From: Zantedeschia hybrid cultivar
Lineage: Eukaryota > Streptophyta > Magnoliopsida > Alismatales > Araceae
DNA length: 64,000 nt
Reading direction: 5' to 3'
NCBI GenBank assembly: GCA_030544215.1
Contig: JARZZO010000011.1
Location: 5,814,001 to 5,878,000, forward strand
Positions 10,761 to 21,283 of the stretch are shown piece by piece; positions within the stretch are counted from its first letter, which is position 1, and each line of letters starts with the position of its first letter. The notes below the pieces were generated by a model that made no database searches, was not told the DNA's origin, and saw only the letters and a program-made list of their open reading frames with translations. The translations under genes and the position numbers were made by a program.

Positions 10761-13376
10761 TGCTCCTTGCTGTTCTTTAATTCTCCTCCTTATTTTAATC
10801 GCCTCTGGCCCGACCACTGCCTTGTTCTTCCCCCTGCAGAAGCCCGCCAGCAGATCTCCTTGATCTGTGCAACACCTTATTTATTGACCCAAAAGAAAAT
10901 GCCATGGGGAGTCGGAAATGTTTCCTGTTTTCCTTATCCGTATTTGGGTGCACAAATAAGTTTCCATCATTAGCTCATTCTTCAATAATTTTTAAAAAAT
11001 TCCTTAACCCGTGTTCTTTCCAAGAGGGGATAAAAAAACTAAGTAAAATTTCCCGTCACTGTTGGCAACCAGGGCAGGTAACTCGGGATATAAGAAATCA
11101 GGCCAGGATTCTAATTGCGAGAACCCCTACTTCCAAGAAACAAGGCCTCAAGCTAGCAATTGGTGACAAACACAAAAACGTCCATCGTCGATGAGATGAA
11201 ACTTTCTAGATTTTTTTTCTATATTTTTTCTGAATTCTCGTTCACGATGAGGTGAATGTTATATTTTTATTTTTTATTTTAATTATAAATCGTTTATTTA
11301 CTCTCATCTTCCTATAAGAATAAATTTGATCATCCGATCAATTATTAACTTATAAGAATATATATATATATATTAAAGTGATATTTTAATAAATACGGTC
11401 ATAAATACCTTAGATCCACATTAAATTAGACTCATTTTCATCTCCATGCCCCATCCTGCATAAGCCATGTGCTTGCACTGTTGGGTCTGCCTCATATTAA
11501 TGACAGGGAGAATTAACTGTCACACAGCCAGACAGCGTGGTCAGAAAATTAAATAATTGACACATGCGGTTGCAATTAATTGCATAACGAGTACATTGTG
11601 TTACTTTTTTATTATTAATATTCTCAGCATCTAGAATTATTTTGGTCAAGTGGAAATATATCTCTTCTTTCAAGAGATATGTACTCTCCTAAAAAACAAG
11701 TAGTGAAAAAAAAAACAACTATAATTTCAACACAACATCGTCATTAAAGTGAGACAGCACGAGAAATAGGAGCATTGAGCACATATTACATATTAATTAC
11801 TGGTGACAGCTGGGGATGCAAATGAGTCAAGTCGACTGAGTTTTATCTAGCTTGTTTAAGTTTATTTCAACTTATTTTAATCAAGTTTGTGTTCCAATCG
11901 AGTTTCTACGATGGTTGTTCAATGTTAGCTTGTTTACATGTCAAATGAGGTGGAGCCGGAGTATTGAGCAATGAGCCCAATGAAACTATGAGATATTTAG
12001 TCTAAGAATTTTTAAATTTAATTATAGAAGCTTAGCCAAATCAGGTACATACGAGGTTGTTTACAACCTTAATTATTTGGTAGAAAATCTACAAGACATT
12101 TAGTATCTTATTAACTAAATTTACTCGTGATGAAAGAGGTCCTAATGAGAACTTAATTAGATAGTTCTTAATGAATATGCACACGACTTCCTATCGAATG
12201 CTTAAACAAACTTGTTCATAAATATAATTGCGAGTCAAGTTAGTCTACGTTTAAACTTGATTTATTTACTGAACTAGGTTTAAATTTTTGTGTATACTTA
12301 TTTATTTAGTTTAATAAATATGTCGAGTCGAACTCTCATCGCACAATCTGGTGACTTGTTCGTGGACTCAGTACCTCTGTCTAAAGAAGCAGCCATGCCT
12401 GGCTAAATGGAAATACCAATGGGAAATGACGACCGAGTGTAGTGGTACGGTCGCTATTAATTACTCTTAACAACAGTATAAAATGAACCTTCGGTATAAA
12501 AGTATTAACGACAATTCATGATCTGTACGAATGGACCAACAGAGTCACGAGATTGTATCCTAAGAATAAGACATCCGGACATGAGAAATTTATGAATACA
12601 TACTCATTAACACGTAATTATTCATGCATGTAGTAAAATGTAATTATTAAAATTTATTTGTAACACAAAAAATATAACTAAAACAGATCTAATTTTTAAA
12701 ACCTAAGCAAAATGCTAAGTCCAATAGACTCTCGGGCAGGAGACACAGATGTTTAGTTCCACGATTATTCCTCGTCAAAGTCGCTTTAAAACAGCGGGGG
12801 CATGCAACTTGTTTGAAAGAAAAATGCATCCATCAGGTTGTGGATTTAAACCCCCACGATCGTGCGAGTCATCTGGTCATCAAATCCAAGACCTAAGCAA
12901 AAGACCCAAAAGCGAGAGTTTGCGAGAGATGTGAAGCTTTTAGTGTTCTTTTCTCAAATAATACTGATCACCAAACGGCTAGGTCAAAGAGAACCTCGGG
13001 ATGGAGACCCACACGTTTGGCAGTAGAAATCTTCATCAGAATAGCGATGCATGCAACGTATTTGTTAGGATATATGTCTGTACCTCCATCAACTTCTGGT
13101 CTTATTGAAAACAGGATAAGATAATCATGTGAGGTCCAAATCTAAGACCCTAGGTCAGACGTGTACTCCCACATCCTCACCAACAACAAGACAAAGAGAA
13201 AAGAAGACGCTTACATGTAGACAATGAAAAGAGACAATGCTGATACCAGAGACTCGACTGAATGCGAGTGGAAGGCTACCAAAGGAGATGGCTTGGTAAT
13301 CATGGATGAGAAGAGATCCTCTCAGCAGACGTTTAGATCGGAATCCGGCAGTACTGAGAGAGGAATAACTGTCTCA
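10761..13376. other. Intergenic stretch between the hAT-like element and OMT-1
   Basis: No gene recognised. The part 11810-12370 contains GAGTCAAGTCGA-like and CGAGTCGAACTC-like motifs that resemble the GAGTCGAGTCG element at 34424-34854, so it may be a decayed relative, but no clean ends were found. There is a short (TA)n run near 11361. The remainder is AT-rich. Confidence 0.3.
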
Positions 13377-15478
13377 TCATGGATAGGCCTCTATTATTGA
13401 TCTCAGTCCCAGGGCGGGGGTGAATCTGCAGCCACTGAAGCCGGCAGCTGCAATGATCCGTCGCCAACCGGCCTCGTCCCTCTCTCCCCCACCCCTCGTT
13501 GCCAGCATGGACAGGTCCATCAGGTGCTTCGCCTCCACCATCTCTGGGTCGTCACTGCCATCACTCGCCACTACCTCAATGATGATCACCTTCCCACCAT
13601 GCTTCCTCGCCGCAAGGATCGCCTCCTTGCAACGCCGCAGTACCTTTACGCAGTCCTCATCGTCAAAGCCGTGCAGCACCCACTGTTCATTTTGCATGCA
13701 CACAGTGGTTGGTCGTAGTACTGTGTATCTAGCATTGTAAGAGATACACTTGTTGTCTGTAGAATGTGTGCATATGTTTTCCACTGTAAAACTGCATACG
13801 ATGTAGAATAGCTAAATGCTTATGCTAGAGATCCAGCATATCTAGAAGAGTTTTAAATGCATGCATCCGGTATATCTATAAATTGCTATAACATTATATT
13901 GGCTTTTTCTAAGACGCGCGCACGTGTAATTAGATTAACACATTTCAAATGTGGAACCTGGATAAAACAGTGAATACAGAGTCTTTTTAGAAGACTAGAA
14001 TAGATGACTAGGGTTGGTCACTATCTCCATGACCAAGGGTACACATTGACTCCTAGTTGGTATGATTCATACTAAATCACGGCAGGAGTACGTACCAAGG
14101 AAATTTGAGAGCCTCTGGCTAGCACCTTCATGTTACCCCAAGAGCAGTGCAATAATGGCGTTATTCCACAGGAAAGGAGTCCAGGATAGTTTAATTCACT
14201 TGTGTTGTAGTGAAAGAAAGCCTGGAACTTGTGTGAGGTATAGTTCATTCCTCTACCAAAGATGCCTTTTTAAGAACAAACACAGGAAATTAAGTAGTCC
14301 AGGATAGTTTCACCTGGGTTGTACTGAAAGAAAGCCTAGAACGCGTGTCAGGTAAAGTTCATTGCTCTACCAAAGATGCCTTTTTAAGAACAAAATTGGG
14401 GGGTCTTTGAGTCAAAAGAGAGAACGTCCAAGATCAAAGGCCACCTCTTGTCTGCAACAGAATAACAACTATTTTGCAAGGGGGCTATCTTATAAGGGAT
14501 CAAGATAAATCATGGATTTGAAACTATAATTTGATGAATATCCACTTATATATGATCAAAATTTTCATTTACCAAAAACTTTGAGCATTATGACATTATA
14601 TTATCAAAACCTATATATATATATATATAGGTAGTTATATATCTTTGTATATCAGTTTACTATCTTTGATTATTTAAAAATTTTGACCTTACCTTGAGAA
14701 GAACCGCGTCGGCCGGGGGAACGTGCTGGAAGACGTCCCCCTCCACGAAATCCACCCCGTCGATGGCAGGAGCGGCGGCGACGACGTGGGACAGCTCCAG
14801 CACGGTGCACCTCATCTCTGGGAACGCCTCCTTGATGGCCTTCGCCGCCGTTCCAATGCCGCCGCCGACGTCCACCACCGACGCCATCCCCCTAAACACC
14901 TCCGGGTGCTCCCGGACCACCTGGGCCACCGACCACCGGGAGTCGGATGCCATGGCGCTGTTGAACAGATCGTTGTACTCCGCCACCCGGCCAGGGGAGC
15001 TCGATATCGTCCACCCTTTGCCGGCCTCGAAGTCGGCGGCCGTATCCCGGCCCCCCGCAAGGAACCACGCAGCCATGGAGTACCACGGTGCAACCGTGGG
15101 CGGGTACACCATGAGGAGCAGGAACTGCGCGGCGGTGGTGGGGTTGTCCTTGACGAGCTGCCCAGAGAAGAGGGTGGGAGAGTAGACTTCCTCTTCGGCC
15201 TCCTTCCCTTCTTCCCCGAGCTTGACGTCCCTATGGAAGACACCGGAGTGAGCCAGAGCACGCATCAGGCGGCGGAGGGCGGGGACCTTGCTCTCGGGGA
15301 TGCGCAGGGCGGAGGCCAAGAGAGTGAGGGAGATGGAGCCGCCGTGGCTGTGGACGGCGTCGGGGATTCCGAGCTGGACAGCCACCATAAGGGACATGGA
15401 CCTGATGTAGGCCATGGCGGCGTTCCATACTCGCGTCTGCACGGTCAACAGCTCCTCCATGCATCCTTCTCCTGCCAT
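13377..15478 (-). CDS. OMT-1: class II plant O-methyltransferase (COMT/ZRP4-like), two exons, apparently intact
   Basis: Predicted to transfer a methyl group from S-adenosylmethionine to a phenolic hydroxyl in the cytosol. The substrate cannot be read from sequence; relatives include resveratrol, orcinol and flavonoid OMTs. Exon 1 is 14693-15478 (262 codons, ATG at 15478) and exon 2 is 13377-13682 (101 codons plus TGA). The 1010-bp intron is in phase 0, with donor AAG|GTAAGG and acceptor AACAG|TGG. The total of 363 residues is the usual family length. The N-terminal dimerisation domain covers about 15-115. The SAM loop is VVDVGGGIGT (201-210), with LELSHVV at 227-233 and GDVF at 247-250. The catalytic base is His266 (WVLHGFDDEDC), with Glu298 (VIIIEV) and Glu329 (GGGERD) where COMT has its assisting glutamates. 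The C-terminus is IIEAYP. The in-frame ATG at 15526 was rejected because MAGE at 15478 aligns with OMT-2. Confidence 0.9.
14179..14392 (-). repeat. Tandem duplication inside the OMT-1 intron
   Basis: Two adjacent copies with a period of 118 bp (14179-14296 and 14297-14392). Both contain GTCCAGGATAGTTT, GTGAAAGAAAGCCT or a close variant, and TACCAAAGATGCCTTTTTAA. The duplication is diverged by several percent and does not touch the splice sites. Confidence 0.75.
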
Positions 15479-15559
15479 GATCGAGTTACGCGTACTCTTC
15501 TCACTCCGACACCCTAAAGTACACACTGACTCCTCTCCTACTCTTCTTGATTGGTCAAT

Positions 15560-15569
15560 CTTATAATGT
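15560..15569 (-). promoter_or_regulatory. Possible TATA box of OMT-1
   Basis: The minus strand reads ACATTATAAG about 85 nt upstream of the OMT-1 start codon, a distance normal for a plant TATA box. Only sequence resemblance supports it. Confidence 0.25.
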
Positions 15570-16039
15570 GTAACGGACTACACAGTAACCCCCTTATGCC
15601 AGGTGGACAAGCTCACGAATAAATATATTACAAATGAGTCCGGATCATCTCAGAACCATTTTGGAGTTGACTTCAGCAGTATCTAGTCTGAAGATGTCAT
15701 GTGTAACGATAGCTTCGTCCTTAGAGACACATCCCACTGAAGTGGGCAACTTTTTCTGATTTCTTAGTTAAGCATGTTCTCAATATTATGCAGAGCATTT
15801 AAAAATTACAAAGTGCATAAAATTACAATCATAATTTAAAATATACCCCTAATGTGCACCTGGATACAATCTAAAATTACTGTACAAAAATTACATTATG
15901 ATGTATTTTAAATTATAGTAGTAGTCTTGTGCTCTCGGTAGTATTTAAGTGCTCTGCACAGTATTAAGAACCTATTGAATCGAAAAATCAGAAAAAGTTA
16001 TCTACTTCGTAAGGATACGTCTCGAACGACGAAATTATT
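15570..16039. other. Upstream region of OMT-1, no further element recognised
   Basis: AT-rich DNA before the copia relic. A TTCTGATTTCTTAG-like string near 15754 and its approximate reverse complement near 15988 suggest a small decayed inverted repeat, not defined further. Confidence 0.25.
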
Positions 16040-16640
16040 TTACACATGACGTCTTAGGACTGGTTACTGTTGGAGTGCAGTCTAAAATGGTACTGAGATG
16101 ATCCTGACGCAATACAACCATCCGAGCAGTACTCTCTATTGCGCTCTCTGGTAGTTGGCCCATCAAACAACTTGATGTAAACAATGTCTTTCTCCACGGC
16201 AACCTCGGCGAGGAAATCTACATGAAGTAACCCTCTGATTTTGTAGATCATAATTTTCGGAACCATGTTTGCAAGTTACACAAAGCTTTATGTGGCCTTA
16301 AACAGGCTCCAAGGGTGAAGCTCTTCAAACTTTATTATCATTTGCTATCACTTGGATTCCACGGGGTCCATGTGACCCCACATTATTTTTGGCATCAGTA
16401 TTTACATTCTTGTATATGTTGATGAAATTATCATTACCGGCAATTGCTCCGAGTCAGTTTCCTCTTTGATCAAAGATCTGTGTAAGGATTTCTCCTTGAA
16501 AGATCTTGGCACTTTACACTACTTCTAGGGGATACATGTTCAGCGTACAGCTTCTTCTCTCCACCTTTCACAACGCGTAAGAGCTGTTACAACCAACCAA
16601 GATGTCTGATTCTAAGCTTGCGGCAAGCTCATGTATAAAT
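16040..16640 (+). mobile_element. Ty1/copia reverse-transcriptase relic
   Basis: Plus-strand frames contain copia reverse-transcriptase blocks in order: WPIKQLDVNNVFLHGNLGEE IYMK at about 16156-16230, KLHKALCGLKQAP at about 16273-16312, YVDEIIITGN at about 16414-16443 (the YVDD active site reads YVDE), and SLKDLGTLHYF at about 16494-16527. Stops (after IYMK and after LHYF) and frame changes show it is dead. No LTRs were found at its borders. Confidence 0.75.
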
Positions 16641-17573
16641 ATAACGGAGATGGAGTTCTCACTTGAGTGCATGAGACCCTTTGTACAGCTAATTAACATC
16701 CTCGTGCATGCCCCGCTTCATGCTTGGAAAGGCGGGACACAATGTTACAGTGGATTGATAAGAGGTTTTTCGATTGGGAAATACTCGCTGCACACCCCGG
16801 CGCTTGAGTATGTACTAAGCCGCACTCTTTTCCATTACCAATGAAGAGTGCTTTTTTGTAATAACTCACTCTCCATGCCCATGTAATATGATCTAAAAGT
16901 GCACTTAAAAGATTCTGATTCTTCTTTAAAACTTGTTTTTTGAACTTTCATGATGGTTATTTCTTTTTTTTATTTTTTTATTTTTATTTTGATGCTTATG
17001 AATGAGCTATAACAAGTTCTACAAAATAATATGCATAAAATCTCATCTTTAGGATTTTCACAATGTGAGTTCTCTTCACCAGTGGACTGACGCAAACACC
17101 AGATAAAGAGAGAGGGAAATAGATGATCGGAGAGGCATAGGGCACATGAAGAGTGGAGGACAGCAGCTTTGAAACCGTGTTCCGATTGGCAAACCTAAAG
17201 TAAGGTCCCATGTCTATGTAATCCTAAGGAGTTTCCAAAAAAGAAAAGAGTTAAAAAGAAAACACCTCATCCTCATAGTGGATTCTTCTAATATAAGGTG
17301 CTAGGTTACCTCATAGTGGATTCTACTATTACCTTCTCTCATTTGATTTAATAAAATGAGTTATTCGGTCGGAGATCAGAGATCGGATAAGACATGACGA
17401 GGTCCACTAAAAAAAAATTAAAAATTTAATAAAATTAGGCTGCACCAAATATGCACGCGACGCAGCAAAGTAACAAAGTATTCACTCACGTCGAGAGGGA
17501 ACCATGTGACTCGCTCGACCACCGGAGGGATCCACGAAGCCATGTTGCAAAGGACATCTGAGATAAATGGAAC
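16641..17573. other. AT-rich stretch, no gene recognised
   Basis: Only short ORFs, none with family features. Confidence 0.3.
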
Positions 17574-18094
17574 ATTAAGAAACCCACCAATCACCCCCTT
17601 CCATGCCAAAGCAAGTGACTTAATTGCTCAATGAAGATAGCACAGTCTGCCTACCCATCCCCCTCAATTTGTTATTTCACCATAACATAACCCGAGATGG
17701 ATCCAGCATTCAGAAACCCAGAATAAAGCCCCGTCCACGCCAAGTTGTCAAACTTTAATGTTGAGTGAAGATAGCAAGTCAGCCTACCTACCATCCTTTT
17801 CTTTTCAGAATTTGAAATGTGGATGGAGTGTTGGAAGAAAAGCTATTAAGTGAACTCGATCTTGCAGCGAGGTCGAATTCTACAGTTAAAGATATTTTTC
17901 ATTTTAATTTTTTCATAAAAAGTTGAAAAAGTAAAATAAAAAATGTTTCTGACCGTAAGATTTGATCTCACCATAAAATCGAGCTCACTGAATCATTCCT
18001 CTATTAAGAAACTCACCAGAAACCCCTATCCAAGACAAGGCAAGTCATTTTAATGCTCATGAAGATAGCACAGCCTGCCTACCTATCCATCCAC
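17574..18094 (+). repeat. Three diverged direct copies of a ~92-bp sequence
   Basis: Copies at about 17574-17665, 17706-17797 and 18003-18094 share AGAAAC-CAC...CC, a CCATGCCAAG-like core, TTTAATGCT, GAAGATAGCA and a CTGCCTACC end. Spacing is irregular, so this is a broken array. Function unknown. Confidence 0.6.
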
Positions 18095-18129
18095 CTTTGT
18101 TCCTTTAAGAATGATATCACAGACCTTTT

Positions 18130-18497
18130 TAATTGCCATCTTATTTTGTTATCCGTAAGAGATAGAGTGTCTGTCGGCTAGACACTTCTTAAGCTTGTAA
18201 CTACGTACATGAAGAATTATGAATAACGTACAAGGTGTTTATGTGGTATTTATCTCTCTAATGGTAAAGTAGTGTGAAAAAAAAAACATGGCACATTAGT
18301 ATTTCTTTTGTTTTCTGGAGATTGCTATCATTGAATTTTTTGCCATTTTATTTTATTATCCGTAAGAGATAAAGTGTCACCTAGGCATTTCTTAATATTG
18401 CAACTACATGAAAAATTAATAATAACTTTCAAAGTATTTACGTGACACTTTTCTTCTTAAGTGGCAAAATCCTATTGCAAAAATGCGTGACATATGA
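18130..18497 (+). repeat. Direct duplication of ~160 bp
   Basis: Two diverged copies (about 18130-18292 and 18338-18497). Each begins TTGCCAT-TTATTTT-TTATC, contains CCGTAAGAGATA and AGTGTC, and ends near CGTGACATA or GGCACATT. Non-coding. Confidence 0.55.
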
Positions 18498-18723
18498 TCT
18501 TTTGATCTTTGAGCACATGACTACATAGAATTTAAAATGTATATTATGGTATTATTTTTCGTTGGTTTAGGATTTGAAGAAAACAAAAGGAGTAGATGTA
18601 ACATATTAAAGGGGCTGCCGTCGGTCACGCCTTAAAATAATGTGTAGTATTTTGTTGACAGAAATTCTTTTCCTTCATTGGGATATGTCATAAAGTGAGT
18701 TGGTCACGTGCTTCCTATGCCTT

Positions 18724-18725
<2 letters not shown>

Positions 18726-18757
<32 letters not shown>
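18726..18757. repeat. (TA)n microsatellite
   Basis: About 16 uninterrupted TA units. Confidence 0.95.
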
Positions 18758-18758
<1 letters not shown>

Positions 18759-18994
18759 TCTCGCCCTGCATGTTCGTAATTTATATCTATTTTTTTATTG
18801 AAGGCCGCTCCTTGCCCTTTGCTGGTCCGGGCCATCAAAAAATAGATATCTCCAATTCTTATGTGGGCTGTTTTCCCACTTTTGTTTTTCATATGTTTTT
18901 TGTATCTTCTGAGCATGTATCTCCTGCTGTTAGATTTCTTGTCATTTAGTATCTTTCTATATCCTTCCGTATCTCTTTGTATCTGTCTACCTTT

Positions 18995-19253
18995 GCAGAT
19001 TCGAACTTGACCGGAGCCTAAAAACTCCCCAGCCATAAAGTCTTGATACTGTTGAGATCTTTATTCTTTGATCTGTGAGATTACTTTTTAAAAATCAGAC
19101 GGACTTAAAATTGTCGTCTAATTAGACGGACACATCGAGTTGATCGAAATTATCTCTCTAAATCTTGAGAAAAATCTCGGATCCCGAATTAGAACCTCGG
19201 TCGTCTATAAATAGTTGTACATACCTGGTCACCGGGTCATATTAAAAAAAAAA
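18995..19253 (+). mobile_element. SINE, 5'-truncated copy
   Basis: The sequence starts in a box-B-like GATTCGAACTTGA, continues with ATCAGACGGACTTAAAATTG, GTCGTCTAATTAGACGGA and GAACCTCGGTCGTCT, and ends in a ten-A tail at 19244-19253. The same body, in the opposite orientation and less truncated, occurs at 31861-32164, which supports a dispersed tRNA-derived SINE family. Confidence 0.6.
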
Positions 19254-20543
19254 TGTTCCCTCCTTGAATGAATGAAGGTAATATTTATTGTTAAAAAAAA
19301 CGGATACTGTCTGAGATTGAATTCTCCAATTTATTAAAAAAAAATAGGACTTAGAATAGTCCGGGCCGGGTCTTTTGGCATGCACACTTTGTCTCATTTA
19401 AAGTATTAAATTATCATACTTCTCCACGATCCGAGATGTCAAATCGTGGCGAGATATGATCTTATTTTTTTGACTTTTTTTAACCATGTGATCAAAAATT
19501 AGACCGATTAATGGGCACCTATAGTTATTCTATACCCTTGATTTAATAAAAATTGTTCCCGTGACACGGCCAGCCTATCAAACTGATGAGCAGTGAAGCA
19601 TTGCAATTTCAGCAGTATAACAAATATTACCTTTCTTTTAGTGCCATTTTTATTGGAAAATAAGTGAAAAATAAATGCGAATAAAGGAAGAATAAGTTTA
19701 ATTTTACTTTGACAAGCAAAATGACTTACATCGGTGTAAAATAACGTATTTGGAGAATAAGTCATCTCACCTTAAACTTAAGAATTACTTATTCTTTTTA
19801 TTCCGTCAGGAGTCTTACAAAACTATCAAACCAAAAACACCTCTTAATCTAATATACGTTATTCCGTGAGTGGGTCCCACATAATAACTTATTCTGCAAA
19901 CAAAGTGAGACTTAGTAATCCGACTTGCAGCTCTACGGGTGCATTGCCATCCGGCAGCAAGCAGTGCAACCTGCTTTTTTAATTTTTTAGCTAAAATTTA
20001 TAGAGTAGGGAGAGGTCACTAGTTTTTAAATATGTACTGTCTGCTCTTAGATCGGATGGTCAAAAAAATATTTAAAAATAAATCACACACTGGCATAATC
20101 TAAGTCATCGTGTACAATTTGGCGCTGCACCGCTTGAACTGCACCGTGTGAGGTCCAGCAAACATTTCTCTTCTTTTATTTGATGTGCATACGGAAGTGA
20201 GCTTCTTATGCTCCTTTTAGTTTTACCTTTCATTTGTATATAATCCCATCGTACCTTTGTTGCTTTCACTACCGGTATATGGATGTTGATGTGTTCTTCT
20301 GCCGCATATTTGTACTTTAGTCTCGTTGTTAGATAACTATGTTAATATCAATTGGATGATGCTATTAGTAATGGTCTTTGACAGTCTATCCATTTTGATA
20401 TTCATACATTGATAAAATATATTGTCACATTGAATTTAACACATCTGAATCTATGTTAAATATGATTGAGGTTAACCTTTGGGAGTCTATCAATCTTCTC
20501 TCCTCTCTCTTTTCCACTTCTAACTCTTTCTTTCCCCTTCAAC
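19254..20543. other. AT-rich stretch with a MITE-end relic
   Basis: No gene recognised. At 19885-19908 the string TTATTCTGCAAACAAAGTGAG matches the right end of the inverted-repeat element at 43745-44077, so a truncated relative lies here (perhaps from about 19690). The rest is AT-rich. Confidence 0.35.
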
Positions 20544-20564
20544 AATCACTACAAGAAAAATAGG

Positions 20565-20885
20565 TTTTGTCAGCGAGTATATGTCGACGGCTAAAGGTAT
20601 CTATTGACAAAAAGACTATTAGTCGACGGCTACCAAATAACCGTTTACAATTGTGTTATATGTCAACGGTTCAGGTAACCGTAGACATATACCTAGTATA
20701 TGTCAGCGGCTGTAATTTAACCGTTGATATATGTAGCATATATGTTAACGGCTTCGAACAAACCGTCGACATATATAATAATAATAAAAAAATTAAATAA
20801 AAAAAATTAAATATCCACGGCTAACACGTTAGCCGTTGACATAGACGTTTTTTGTCAACGGCTAAAGTTATAGCAGTCGACAAAA
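20565..20885. repeat. Left subterminal repeat array of the CACTA element
   Basis: About eleven copies of GTCAACGGCTA-like motifs (GTCGACGGCTA, GTCAGCGGCT) alternating with inverted forms (AACCGTTGACATA, AGCCGTTGACATA), spaced roughly 20-40 bp. These are putative transposase binding sites. Confidence 0.8.
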
Positions 20886-21028
20886 ATTCTTTCTCCAACC
20901 CCACCCCGAACCCTCTTTTTCCTGCATCCCTCTTTCCCACCTCCGACGCCCTAACCACCGCCGTGCTCTCCCCCCGCCGTCGCGCCCCCCTTTCACCTCA
21001 CCGGCTTCCGTTGTGATCGCCGGCCTTC

Positions 21029-21140
21029 GCTCCCCTACCCATCCTCTCCCCGCCGGCATCCGCTGTGACCACGCGCGAACCTCCGCTCCCCTCCCCATCC
21101 TCTCCCCGCCGGCATCCACTGTGACTGCGTGCTGCCATCC
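21029..21140 (+). repeat. GC-rich tandem duplication, period 56 bp
   Basis: CCCATCCTCTCCCCGCCGGC followed by ATCC recurs at about 21038 and 21094, each followed by GCTGTGACC or ACTGTGACT, in the GC-rich block of the CACTA element. It may be a leader or promoter of the internal gene. Confidence 0.6.
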
Positions 21141-21283
21141 TCCCCCGCTCCTGTCGCCGGCCCCCTCCCCCCGCTCGGCCCGTTGCCTGCCCCGTTCCTG
21201 CCACTGGTAAGGGCCTCCCGGTCGCTGCGGGAGCGGGACTCTTCATCTCGCCGTCTGATTAAGCTGGGGGCGTGGGATTCGTG

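Noticed and set aside
14694..15517. Long plus-strand ORFs (163 and 264 codons) opposite OMT-1 exon 1
   Set aside because: They are antisense shadows of the GC-rich OMT-1 coding frame and carry no domain of their own.
18704..19036. 110-codon minus ORF ending in an Ile-Tyr repeat
   Set aside because: The repeat is translation of the (TA)n microsatellite; the rest crosses the SINE.
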